DNA of 11,808 nucleotides, taken from contig WRJP01000049.1 in NCBI GenBank assembly GCA_009778535.1, positions 1 to 11,808 of the forward strand. Reading direction: 5' to 3'. Numbering within the stretch: the stretch's first letter is position 1; the number at the start of each line of letters is the position of its first letter. The DNA comes from Propionibacteriaceae bacterium (GTDB lineage: Bacteria; Actinomycetota; Actinomycetes; Propionibacteriales; Propionibacteriaceae). Shown here piece after piece: positions 1-7,952 of this stretch. The notes under the pieces were generated by a model. The model had not been told where the DNA came from and made no database searches. It was given only the letters and a program-made list of their open reading frames with translations. Position numbers and translations under genes: made by a program.

Positions 1-685
<685 letters not shown>

Positions 686-938
686 ATTTCGACGCGGGCT
701 GTAAGGCCCTATTTGTCGTCAACTTCAAATTTGACACTGACGCAGACTCATTGCTGAATCTGCTCAATAATCAAAGGAACCGTTCCAAAATGCTAGAAAA
801 ACACCCTGGGACGGGTTGATCGCACTTATGAAAGTGCATTTATATTGTGCATTGACTTTTAAACACGCTATTGAGTTCTCAAGGTTCGGGTGCACACCTA
901 GTTTTGGCTTTCACCGCCACTTGGGGCAACATCGTCCA
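686..938 (-). other. rRNA operon leader (5' external spacer)
   Basis: This is untranslated sequence between the proximal rRNA promoter and the 16S gene. Read on the minus strand it holds the boxA-like element (866-888), a short hairpin GCACTT-TCAT-AAGTGC (822-837) and sequence that probably pairs with the 16S 3' flank for RNase III-type processing; that partner is outside the window. Open frames across it and across the 16S gene have no homology that I recognise and are treated as chance. Confidence 0.7.
866..888 (-). promoter_or_regulatory. boxA-like antitermination element of the rRNA leader
   Basis: The minus strand reads CCTTGAGAACTCAATAGCG. This matches the motif commonly seen in actinobacterial rRNA leaders and spacers (consensus like TTTGAGAACTCAA), which is taken as the Nus-dependent boxA region. 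The core TTGAG-AA-CTCAA (871-882) is a perfect palindrome. It sits about 50 nt after the predicted start of the proximal promoter, where such an element is expected. The family link is from memory, not from an alignment. Confidence 0.6.
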
Positions 939-967
939 ACTCTACCCGTTTGAAATGGTCGAGTCAA
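939..967 (-). promoter_or_regulatory. rRNA promoter P2 (proximal)
   Basis: On the minus strand there is a -35 TTGACT (962-967), a 17-nt spacer and a -10 TAGAGT (939-944). This is a close match to the primary sigma consensus of actinobacteria with ideal spacing, and it predicts a start near 930-933. It lies just upstream of the boxA-like element, the usual arrangement for an rRNA operon. Confidence 0.7.
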
Positions 968-1006
968 ATCGAGATTTTTTGCCCCTGCGGTTTGCAGAAG
1001 CGGGCA

Positions 1007-1038
1007 CTAATACTGCCCCTATTTTCCCCGATTGTCAA
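1007..1038 (-). promoter_or_regulatory. rRNA promoter P1 (distal), candidate
   Basis: The minus strand has a perfect -35 TTGACA (1033-1038). A plausible -10 is TATTAG (1007-1012, 20-nt spacer) or AGTATT (1009-1014, 18-nt spacer); neither is ideal. It lies about 70 nt upstream of P2, so the operon probably has tandem promoters. Its -35 is only 53 bp past the radical SAM stop codon, and I see no strong intrinsic terminator between them, so read-through into the rRNA operon is possible. Confidence 0.5.
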
Positions 1039-1091
1039 AACGGACAGTTCTCCTGGTTTTGCGGCAATCCGAACCAGCTGCTCGGAGGCTA

Positions 1092-2348
1092 TCAGGGTCG
1101 TTTTGTCCAGCAGCAGTTCTTGGCCTTGCGGGTGCTGCCACACACACAGGGGTCATTGCGGCCAACGCCTTGCCAAACGGTCATGGCGTGTGCTCGCAAG
1201 TTGGCCATGATTTCGGCAGGGGCGACCCCGCTGTTGGCCTGTGAGGCAACAAACTTCAATGCTGGAATGGCATGGGAAAAGAATTTTGCTAATCCGTCAC
1301 AGAGCTGATTTACTCCAACCGATGGTTCATCGGGCAACCTGTCTTTGGGACAACCGCCGTTACAGAATCGCAGCCATTGGCAGGACAGACACTTGCTGGG
1401 CAGACTGGCACGCTTTTCTTCACCAAAATGCAGTTGCACCGGCGAATCAGCCAGCTCCCCCAACGGCATATCGGCGATATTGCCCAACAGGTATTCACCA
1501 CGCACGTAGTGATCGCAGGAGTAGACACCTCCATCGGCTTCGAGCACCAACGCCCTGCCACAAGTTGGAGCCATCCAACACAATCCGGCTTCGCCGCCAG
1601 CCAGGATACGGCTGGTTTCAGCAAATAGTTGCACATCCAAGCGTCCCAGGTCGTTGAGCACCCATTCATCGAAGATGTCACACAAAAAGCTGCCATATTC
1701 AACGCCACTGACGCACCCCGGTGTCGGCACCTGGGCTTCATGTTGACTCACGATAGGGATGAACTGAATCCAGCCAGTGCCAAAACTCCGTAAACTGCGA
1801 TATACCGCCAGCGGTTCAGCCGCCGCGGAAGAAGTTACGGTACACAATAAATCCGGCTGCACTCGGTGAGCCTGTAACCGACGAACCGCAGCTGCCGCGT
1901 CTTGGTAGCTACCGCCGCCTAGAGCATCGGGTCGATATTTATCATGGATTAACGCAGTGCCGTCAATGCTCAATCCGACATCAAAACGCTCCGCAGCCAA
2001 AAATGCGCACCAGTCGTCATCTAGGAGGACACCGTTAGTTTGCAGGTTATTCCAGCAGGTCCAACCTTTCGGCAGCTGCTGTTTTTGCAACTCAACTGCG
2101 CGGCGGAAGAAATCCAGACCAGCCAACGTCGGCTCACCGCCATGCCAAACAAAACTAACTTGCGAGCTAGGGCTGGCGTTGATGTAACTGGCGATGAAAC
2201 GTTCCAACGTCTCATCACTCATCCGATGCGAACCCAAATGCGGAGTCGGCAAGTAGTAGCAATAGCTACAACGCAGATTACAGCGCGAGCCGACAGGTTT
2301 CGCCATCACCGAGAAGGGTCTTCCCGAATGCGATACCGCCGCTGGCAT
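1092..2348 (-). CDS. radical SAM/SPASM protein, anaerobic sulfatase maturase type, with C-terminal SEC-C motif
   Basis: This is a 418-residue cytoplasmic iron-sulfur enzyme. The radical SAM motif CNLRCSYC gives C23, C27 and C30 for the SAM-binding cluster, after the typical FSVMAKPVGSRCN lead-in. Eight cysteines (C257, C263, C278, C320, C323, C329, C333, C350) have the spacing of the two auxiliary clusters in anaerobic sulfatase-maturating enzymes. D279, right after C278, matches the proposed catalytic base. Known members oxidise a Cys or Ser of a sulfatase to formylglycine. The tail, GRNDPCVCGS plus C412/C413, is a SEC-C zinc motif. The start ATG overlaps the stop of the upstream hydrolase gene (TGATG), so translation is probably coupled. 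No sulfatase is visible here, so the substrate is unknown; another peptide-modifying radical SAM role remains possible. Confidence 0.88.
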   Translation of the reverse strand: MPAAVSHSGRPFSVMAKPVGSRCNLRCSYCYYLPTPHLGSHRMSDETLERFIASYINASPSSQVSFVWHGGEPTLAGLDFFRRAVELQKQQLPKGWTCWNNLQTNGVLLDDDWCAFLAAERFDVGLSIDGTALIHDKYRPDALGGGSYQDAAAAVRRLQAHRVQPDLLCTVTSSAAAEPLAVYRSLRSFGTGWIQFIPIVSQHEAQVPTPGCVSGVEYGSFLCDIFDEWVLNDLGRLDVQLFAETSRILAGGEAGLCWMAPTCGRALVLEADGGVYSCDHYVRGEYLLGNIADMPLGELADSPVQLHFGEEKRASLPSKCLSCQWLRFCNGGCPKDRLPDEPSVGVNQLCDGLAKFFSHAIPALKFVASQANSGVAPAEIMANLRAHAMTVWQGVGRNDPCVCGSTRKAKNCCWTKRP

Positions 2349-3121
2349 CAGGATGTTTTTTGCAGCTGCTCGTTGAAGAAGGCCAACACTTTATTCCAGG
2401 AATCTATCGCCTGCGCAGGGCGATATGAGTCGCTCGCGTAATTCCAAAAAGCGTGGCCAGCCCTGTCGTAGCGATGGAAGGTGTAATCCTTGCCATGTTT
2501 ACGTAACTCCTCCTCATGTAGATCAACTTCTTCAGGAGTCGGATACTGATCATCGTTTCCAAAGATGCCCAGCAGTGGACAACTTAATTCACTGGTCAGA
2601 TCAATCGGAGCAACTGGACGTGCCGGAGTCAAACTCGACTTGTCCATAACGACGCAGCCACCCCATAAATCGACAGCGGCAGCAAAGCCTTTACCTCTAC
2701 AAGCTGCAAGAAATGCATGTCGTCCACCGGAACACATTCCGATGACACCCACACGCCCGTTGGAATACGGCAGCGATGTCAGATAGCTCAGCGCACTTTC
2801 GCATTCTGCCATTACTACCTGATCTGGAACCCCTCCGGCAGCATTCGCTGTTTGCGCCACCTCCCAAGGCGTTCCATGTCCGAAACTTTGGTAGATATCA
2901 GGGCAGATAGTGAGGAAACCGTGCTGGCTGAATCTGCGCGCAATCTCGCGGTTGAGCTCATCCCAGCCTGGCATATGAGGAATCAAGACGATAGCCGGAT
3001 ATGGGCCAGAACCTAGCGGGCGGGAGAAATAGGCATTAACCCGTTCATCGTTCGCGCCAGGGATAGTCACGGTTTCGCTCAGCATGCCCTCGTACGCGTC
3101 AGTTTGTAGATCATTCCACAT
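2348..3121 (-). CDS. dienelactone hydrolase family protein (alpha/beta hydrolase)
   Basis: A 257-residue protein with the dienelactone hydrolase fold. The nucleophile elbow GMCSGG puts the catalytic Cys at 130, GNDDQYPT gives the acidic residue at 190/191, and AGHAF gives His223, so the Cys-Asp-His triad is complete. PAIVLIPHMPGW (42-53) is the oxyanion-side strand. The family cleaves lactones and esters such as dienelactone, but most genomic members have unknown substrates. It has no signal peptide, so it is probably cytoplasmic. A strong ribosome site, AAGGAGG, lies 4 nt before the ATG. It follows smpB by 57 bp, a gap holding the palindrome GAACTAGTTC (3169-3178) and a weak -10 (TAATCT). 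It overlaps the radical SAM gene by one base, suggesting a shared job that I cannot name. Confidence 0.88.
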   Translation of the reverse strand: MWNDLQTDAYEGMLSETVTIPGANDERVNAYFSRPLGSGPYPAIVLIPHMPGWDELNREIARRFSQHGFLTICPDIYQSFGHGTPWEVAQTANAAGGVPDQVVMAECESALSYLTSLPYSNGRVGVIGMCSGGRHAFLAACRGKGFAAAVDLWGGCVVMDKSSLTPARPVAPIDLTSELSCPLLGIFGNDDQYPTPEEVDLHEEELRKHGKDYTFHRYDRAGHAFWNYASDSYRPAQAIDSWNKVLAFFNEQLQKTS

Positions 3122-3178
3122 GTGTCCTCCTTCGTGACTGGTTTAGATTACCTCAGTGTGTTAGCTGTGAACTAGTTC

Positions 3179-3655
3179 TTAACGGCCTCGGTTACGCGCC
3201 GACAAGGCGCGCTGAGCCTCGCGGTCGGCATCACGTTTTGCGAGCGTTTGGCGCTTGTCCCAATCTTTCTTTCCGGTGGCAATAGCGATTTCGACCTTCG
3301 CATAACCGTCCAAGAAATAGATAGACAGTGGCACAATCGTTTTGCCAGAGGCTTCGGTTTCGCGCCGTAGCTTCGCTATCTCCTTCTTATGCAACAGGAG
3401 TTTACGAACCCGACGCGATTCATGACTTTTGCGCCAAGTTCCGAAACTGTATTCGGGAATGTTTGCGTTTCGCATCCAAACTTCTTGATCGTCGACACTA
3501 ACGAACGCATCTACCAAAGATGCCCGCCCTGCCCGCAGCGATTTCACTTCAGTGCCAGTGAGCACCAGACCTGCCTCAAAACGCTCATGCAGATTGTAAT
3601 CATGGTGCGCTTTTTTGTTTCGCGCCACCAGAATTTTTCCGCTCGGCCTGGGCAT
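3179..3655 (-). CDS. smpB: SsrA-binding protein SmpB
   Basis: This 158-residue RNA-binding protein carries tmRNA to stalled ribosomes for trans-translation. Family landmarks are all present: ARNKKAHHDY (11-20), TGTEVKSLRAG (33-43), the basic RKLLLHKKEI (84-93) and GKKDWDKR (128-135), followed by a basic C-terminal tail that enters the mRNA channel. The length is normal for the family. The ribosome site GAGGAG is 5 nt before the ATG. It sits 41 bp after the M23 peptidase gene in the conserved actinobacterial ftsE-ftsX-smpB neighbourhood and is probably co-transcribed with it. The partner tmRNA gene (ssrA) is not in this window. Confidence 0.97.
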   Translation of the reverse strand: MPRPSGKILVARNKKAHHDYNLHERFEAGLVLTGTEVKSLRAGRASLVDAFVSVDDQEVWMRNANIPEYSFGTWRKSHESRRVRKLLLHKKEIAKLRRETEASGKTIVPLSIYFLDGYAKVEIAIATGKKDWDKRQTLAKRDADREAQRALSARNRGR

Positions 3656-3696
3656 GATAACTCCTCTATGAGCAGAACAGTCTATGCGACTGGTTC

Positions 3697-4944
3697 CTAT
3701 TTGAGGAATTGCATTGGGTTGACTCTAGCTCCGTCGTAGTACATCTGTAGGTGCAGGTGGCATTCAGTCGAAAGACCAGTCGTACCTACATATCCCACGA
3801 TCTGCCCTTGCTTAACGAATTGACCGACTTTGACAACGATCTTTGACTGATGCGCATACCCAGATGAGATCGGCTTTCCTTTGTAGAGACCGTAACTGAT
3901 GACCGTGTAGTTTCCCAAGCCATTAGAGGAAGCCGTGGGAATCGTCGAGGTTACCTGACCGTCGGCCATTGCAAACAGCGGCGCACCACATGCAGCCCCA
4001 AAGTCAGTGCCCCAGTGCATCCGGTAATAATGCAAGATCGGGTGGTAGCGCATCCCAAAAGGAGAGCCAGCTTTGGCGTTCACCGGATAGATGAACCCAG
4101 AAGCCGTCATCTTTACGCCATTCTTGGCATCCTTGGCTGCCTGCGCTGCGATCTTCTTGATGATCTCAGCTTCTTTATTTTGCAGTTGCTTATATTCAGC
4201 TTTGCTGGCTTCCAATTCGCTCTGCGCAGCGGTCTGAGCACGCTGATTTTCTTGAACCAGCCGAGCAACCCTGGCAGTTTGAGCAGATGCTTTCGCAGTC
4301 AGATCGTTAATCTTGGAGACTTGTGCCTTTGCTTCTTCATTGCGAGTCGCGACTTCTTGCTCTGCGACGGTCAACGACTTCCGCTTCGCGGCGAGATTGG
4401 CTTGTGATGCTTCCAGCTTGATCAAAGTGGCTGAAGTCGCGTTGAAAATCGTGTCCGACCATTGCAACTTATTGGCGATCTCACCGGCAGTTTCCGCAGT
4501 AAAAATCAACTCAAACCCGACAAGATCATTATGGCGCTGATATTCGGCAAGTGCCGCCACCTTTATCAGTTCTTTTTGCGCATCAACCGCCTCGCTAGCC
4601 TCGGCAACTTGCTGTATAGCGATCGTCAGGGCAGCTTTAGCTTTCTTCAGTTCTGCGGCGATCCTTGCCTGGACTGCCTGCGCGTCAGAAAGTTTTCGCT
4701 TCAGGTTAGCCAGATCCGATTGGGCACTGGCAAGTTGCGCCTGTGAATCAAGGAGAGCCGAAGTTGCTCGCTTTACTTCCGCTTCGCCAGCCTTTATCTG
4801 GGTAGAAGCGCTGACCAATTCTTTACGGACTTTGTCACGGGCATCTTTCAAGTCGTCGGCTGAACTGAAGGGCAAACTCGCAAAGCCTAGAGCCAGCGTT
4901 GTTATGACAACAACACCTACCCGCGCTAAGCCTTGGCCTCGCAT
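3697..4944 (-). CDS. secreted coiled-coil M23 (LytM) murein endopeptidase, EnvC-like
   Basis: A 415-residue exported protein. Residues 1-29 look like a signal peptide (basic start, hydrophobic core, likely cut after SSA before D30). Two long Ala/Lys/Glu/Gln-rich coiled-coil stretches follow (about 31-128 and 172-272), then an M23 domain (about 285-415). The zinc and catalytic residues are intact: H310 and D314 in HWGTD, H365, and H396/H398 in CHLHLQ, so it should cut peptidoglycan cross-bridges itself. The layout resembles EnvC-, PcsB- and RipC-type proteins controlled by FtsEX. It starts 13 bp after ftsX, with AGGAG just before the ATG, and it precedes smpB. By inference, FtsEX switches it on at the septum through the coiled coil. 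The family call is firm; control by FtsEX is inferred from layout. Confidence 0.92.
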   Translation of the reverse strand: MRGQGLARVGVVVITTLALGFASLPFSSADDLKDARDKVRKELVSASTQIKAGEAEVKRATSALLDSQAQLASAQSDLANLKRKLSDAQAVQARIAAELKKAKAALTIAIQQVAEASEAVDAQKELIKVAALAEYQRHNDLVGFELIFTAETAGEIANKLQWSDTIFNATSATLIKLEASQANLAAKRKSLTVAEQEVATRNEEAKAQVSKINDLTAKASAQTARVARLVQENQRAQTAAQSELEASKAEYKQLQNKEAEIIKKIAAQAAKDAKNGVKMTASGFIYPVNAKAGSPFGMRYHPILHYYRMHWGTDFGAACGAPLFAMADGQVTSTIPTASSNGLGNYTVISYGLYKGKPISSGYAHQSKIVVKVGQFVKQGQIVGYVGTTGLSTECHLHLQMYYDGARVNPMQFLK

Positions 4945-4957
4945 ACATCTCCTCTGC

Positions 4958-5857
4958 TCATACTCTCAGATACCGATGCGTCGCAACCACAGTAGGCACT
5001 ACAGACAGCGCCACGGCAACCAGTACCATAACCAATGATGCAGATTGCACATGCGATAAATCAATCCAATCGCCGCCTATCTCTACCTGGGCTTTACCCC
5101 TGATTACGAACTGCACCACCGCAACCAACGTCGCACAAGCCAGTAACGCCCCGATCAACGCGGAAATGACCGCTTCCAAGAGGAAGGGAAGCAGAATGAA
5201 CCAATTTGAAGCTCCCACTAACCGCATAATCCCTAATTCGCGTCTGCGATTGAACGCCGCCATCCGAATCGTGTTACCGATCTGAAGGGTTGCAGCAACG
5301 AGTAGCACTAGGGCTGCCCCGATGGTCGCCCAGCGCGCCATGTTCAACCAAGCGAAGATCGAATCAAGGAATTTCCGCATATCCTCTACTGCCTGAACCC
5401 CCTTCATATGGGCGACGGCGGAAACAACCCCTTGATATTGCTCTGGGTCTTTGAGTTTGACACGAAACGAGTCCTGCATGTCTTCTTCAGTCATGATGGC
5501 CAGAACCTGTGCGTTTGGGTAGTACTCCCGAAAATCTTGATATGCCGCTGCTTTGGACTCGTAATAAACCGTCTCAACCTCTGGGTTTTCTTCCAGGGTG
5601 CGTCGAATTTCATTTTTTTGAGCCTGCGTCGCTTCTTCGCCCTGCTCGCAGTTCGGACTCTTAGAAGTCTTTATGCAAAGGAAGACGCTGATCTCAATTT
5701 TTTCGTACCAACGGCCTTTGGTCAGTTCGACCTGGTCGGCAGCCAGCAGCCCGGCACCGAACAGAGCCAATGAAACCCACATCGTTATGACGACAGCTAG
5801 CGTCATAGATGCATTACGTCGGATTCCAGAAAATGCCTCGGCAAACATATGACGCAT
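4958..5857 (-). CDS. ftsX: cell division protein FtsX (permease-like subunit)
   Basis: A 299-residue membrane partner of FtsE. About four membrane segments are visible (roughly 19-41, 175-196, 220-251 and 272-292), with a large outside loop between the first two and the FtsX-type NRRRELGIMRLVGAS segment (203-217) after the second. The loop holds two cysteines, C61 and C70, that could form a disulfide, as in other actinobacterial FtsX proteins. FtsX does not transport; it passes ATP-driven movement to a murein hydrolase. The ATG overlaps the ftsE stop as TAATG, with GGAGG 7 nt upstream, so coupled translation decides this start. An upstream in-frame ATG at 5902 would add 15 residues inside ftsE and is not favoured. 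The downstream M23 gene is the likely partner. Confidence 0.95.
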   Translation of the reverse strand: MRHMFAEAFSGIRRNASMTLAVVITMWVSLALFGAGLLAADQVELTKGRWYEKIEISVFLCIKTSKSPNCEQGEEATQAQKNEIRRTLEENPEVETVYYESKAAAYQDFREYYPNAQVLAIMTEEDMQDSFRVKLKDPEQYQGVVSAVAHMKGVQAVEDMRKFLDSIFAWLNMARWATIGAALVLLVAATLQIGNTIRMAAFNRRRELGIMRLVGASNWFILLPFLLEAVISALIGALLACATLVAVVQFVIRGKAQVEIGGDWIDLSHVQSASLVMVLVAVALSVVPTVVATHRYLRV

Positions 5858-6603
5858 TATCGCCTCCGACCTGTGCCATGTATCGGGCCGGTGTAGTCCC
5901 AAGACTGGCCGTAGCCATATACACCCTTAACTTGGTCTCGCACGACTTCGCCGCTGACCAGTTCGATCACCCGCTTGCGCATTTGATCGACGATGTTGGC
6001 GTCGGGGGTTGCCATGATGATGGTGGTATTTGCTTTATTGATTCGATCCAACAATTTCATGATGCCGACGCTGGTTGCGGGGTCAAGGTTACCGGTGGGC
6101 TCGTCTGCTATGAGAATCTGGGGACGATTCACGAAAGCTCTCGCAATTGCTACCCGTTGCTGCTCGCCGCCGGAAAGTTCTTCGGGAAGCCGATCTCCCT
6201 TGCCAGCCAGATCGACCAATTCCAGAGTTTCGGGAACTACTTTCTTGATTAGTGATTTTGGTTTCCCGATTACTTGCAGTGCGAAAGCCACGTTTTCATG
6301 CACAGTTTTGCCAGGGAGCAGTCGGAAGTCTTGGAACACCGTTCCTATCCGCCGCCGCAGCGCAGGAACCTTCCAGGAATGCATTCGAGTGAGATCTTTC
6401 CCAGCCACGTACAGATGCCCCGATGAGGGCAGGTATTCGCGCAGGATGAGCCGCATGAAGGTTGACTTGCCGGAGCCGGAGGGGCCAACAAGAAAGGCGA
6501 ACTCGCCTTTGTCTATTTCGACATTTACATGGCTCAGCGCAGGGCGCTTCTGCCCGGGGTACACCTTTGAAACATCGTCAAATCTAATCACAGTCTTTTT
6601 CAC
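5857..6603 (-). CDS. ftsE: cell division ATP-binding protein FtsE (switch His replaced by Pro)
   Basis: A 248-residue ABC ATPase that binds the inner face of FtsX. Walker A is GPSGSGKST (40-48), the Q-loop is Q91, the signature is LSGGEQ (143-148), Walker B is ILIADE (163-168) with catalytic E168, and the D-loop is NLD. The H-loop reads MATPDANIV (197-205) where FtsE normally has MATHD. The codon is CCC instead of a His codon, so the switch histidine is missing at position 200. Length and all other motifs are normal, so this is not an obvious pseudogene. The start is GTG at 6603 with a weak ribosome site; a GTG four codons later (6591) would give the more usual MIRFDDVSKVYP start. It lies 144 bp after prfB and overlaps ftsX by one base. 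Confidence 0.95.
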   Translation of the reverse strand: MKKTVIRFDDVSKVYPGQKRPALSHVNVEIDKGEFAFLVGPSGSGKSTFMRLILREYLPSSGHLYVAGKDLTRMHSWKVPALRRRIGTVFQDFRLLPGKTVHENVAFALQVIGKPKSLIKKVVPETLELVDLAGKGDRLPEELSGGEQQRVAIARAFVNRPQILIADEPTGNLDPATSVGIMKLLDRINKANTTIIMATPDANIVDQMRKRVIELVSGEVVRDQVKGVYGYGQSWDYTGPIHGTGRRR

Positions 6604-6628
6604 TTGCCGGTAGACAACGGGGAAGTTT

Positions 6629-6644
6629 CCTGAGATTTCTCAGG
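6629..6644 (-). repeat. perfect hairpin in the ftsE 5' leader
   Basis: CCTGAG-AAAT-CTCAGG forms a perfect 6-bp stem with a 4-nt loop, 25 bp before the ftsE GTG. No U-run follows in the minus direction, so it is not a standard terminator of prfB. It could be an operator or a leader structure; nothing else supports a function. Confidence 0.45.
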
Positions 6645-6658
6645 CCGACTCGCCGCGA

Positions 6659-6664
6659 AGTTTA
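6659..6664 (-). promoter_or_regulatory. candidate -10 of an ftsE promoter
   Basis: The minus strand reads TAAACT, a good actinobacterial -10, inside the 144-bp prfB-ftsE gap. The -35 at 17-18 nt upstream (TCCTTT or TTCCTT) is weak. A start near 6651 would put the 6629-6644 hairpin in the leader of the ftsEX transcript. Confidence 0.3.
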
Positions 6665-6747
6665 GTTCATTGACTAGGGGAAAAGGAAAATGCAACGCCG
6701 TGCAGTCTGCTTTTACCCTGGTTCTCACTTCCGGACTAGTGTACTAC

Positions 6748-7854
6748 TTAACGCAAGCCGCTCTGCCTGCGCCAACGGATACCCGCATCAAGGAAGGCAT
6801 CTATTTCGCCGTTCAGCACCGTTTCCGCATTGCCAACTTCGTGTCCACTGCGAACATCTTTGACCATTTGGAAAGGGTGAAGGACATAGTTACGAATCTG
6901 CGATCCCCAGGAGTTGCCGTCGCTAAGCAGCCCTTTCATTTCGGCTTCTTTTTCGGCACGTGCCTTCTCTAGCAACCGAGACTGCAATACGGCCATTGCT
7001 GCAACTTTGTTCTGGAGTTGTGACTTTTCGTTCTGGCAGGAAACCACCAATCCGGTAGGTAGATGTGTGATACGCACGGCCGAGTCGGTGGTGTTAACGC
7101 TTTGACCGCCAGGGCCGGAAGAACGAAACACATCAATTCGTATGTCAGAATCGGGGATTTCGATGTTGTCGGTCTCCTCGGTCACCGGCAGCACATCTAC
7201 GCCTGCAAATGACGTGTGCCGTCGCCCCTGATTGTCGAACGGGGATATTCGTATCAGTCGGTGGGTGCCTTGTTCGATGGAAAGCATCCCGTACGCGAAT
7301 GGTTCTTTGACTGCAAACGTCGCTGATTTGATTCCGGCTTCTTCGGCATATGAGATGTCATACACCTCGGTCGTATAGCCGTGACGTTCCGCCCAGCGCA
7401 AATACATGCGCAGCAACATCGCCGCCCAGTCGGCAGCATCGACCCCGCCTGCTTCAGAGCGGATAGAGACCAGCGCGTCGCGCTCGTCATATTCACCCGA
7501 TAACAGCGTCCGGATTTCCAAAGCCTCAATGTCAGCGGCAAGCGCTCGAAATTCATGCTCGGCTTCGACCAACGTTTCTGCGTCGTTTTCGGCTTCGGCT
7601 AGTTCTATCAGCACGTCCAAATCAGCCGTGCGGTTGCTCAACCCGTTGAGCTTTTCCACTTCGGCTTGCAGCCGAGACAGTTGTGACGTGACTGTCCGAG
7701 CGTTTTCTGGGTCGTCCCAAAGTGTGGGGCTGGCAACGATTTCTTCAAGTTTTTTGATCTGAGCTTGCTTTGCGGAAGGGTCGAGAACTGCAAGAATCGA
7801 ATTCAGGACGGTTTGTAACCGGTTCGACTCTGCTTGCAGCTCTTGGACAATCAC
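6748..7854 (-). CDS. prfB: peptide chain release factor 2 (RF2)
   Basis: A 368-residue class I release factor that reads UGA and UAA and triggers release of the finished chain. The codon-recognition tripeptide SPF is at 204-206 and the catalytic GGQ is at 249-251 in RSSGPGGQSVNTTDSAV; both match RF2. The frame is open throughout, so there is no programmed +1 frameshift of the E. coli type. Its own stop is TAA. It starts at GTG (7854) with no clear ribosome site. A -10-like TAGAGT ends 8 nt before the GTG, so the mRNA may be leaderless. It lies upstream of ftsEX, as is usual in actinobacteria, and 98 bp after a GNAT gene. Confidence 0.97.
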   Translation of the reverse strand: MIVQELQAESNRLQTVLNSILAVLDPSAKQAQIKKLEEIVASPTLWDDPENARTVTSQLSRLQAEVEKLNGLSNRTADLDVLIELAEAENDAETLVEAEHEFRALAADIEALEIRTLLSGEYDERDALVSIRSEAGGVDAADWAAMLLRMYLRWAERHGYTTEVYDISYAEEAGIKSATFAVKEPFAYGMLSIEQGTHRLIRISPFDNQGRRHTSFAGVDVLPVTEETDNIEIPDSDIRIDVFRSSGPGGQSVNTTDSAVRITHLPTGLVVSCQNEKSQLQNKVAAMAVLQSRLLEKARAEKEAEMKGLLSDGNSWGSQIRNYVLHPFQMVKDVRSGHEVGNAETVLNGEIDAFLDAGIRWRRQSGLR

Positions 7855-7862
7855 AATCGACT

Positions 7863-7868
7863 ACTCTA
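7863..7868 (-). promoter_or_regulatory. candidate -10 for prfB, leaderless
   Basis: TAGAGT on the minus strand ends 8 nt before the prfB GTG, so transcription could begin at or within a base or two of the start codon. It is identical to the -10 of rRNA promoter P2. No good -35 is seen at 17-18 nt, which is common for weak actinobacterial promoters. Confidence 0.35.
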
Positions 7869-7952
7869 GCCCAGAGCGTGTCTTTGAGCTCATTCTTGGC
7901 AGCAGCGAGCTACGCGAGGGGCAAGGTATCTGCTGAAAAACCACAGTCAGTC

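Noticed and set aside
871..2441. Plus-strand and alternate-frame open frames over the radical SAM gene, including one of 145 and one of 143 codons
   Set aside because: The 1092-2348 frame has complete family motifs; the others are shadows without motifs.
3121..3179. tmRNA gene next to smpB
   Set aside because: The gap is only 57 bp and no tag-peptide or tRNA-like ends are seen.
5857..6603. ftsE as a pseudogene because of the missing switch His
   Set aside because: The frame is full length, all other motifs are intact, and coupling to ftsX is preserved.
6748..7854. Programmed frameshift in prfB
   Set aside because: The frame is continuous from the GTG with no internal TGA, so no frameshift is needed.
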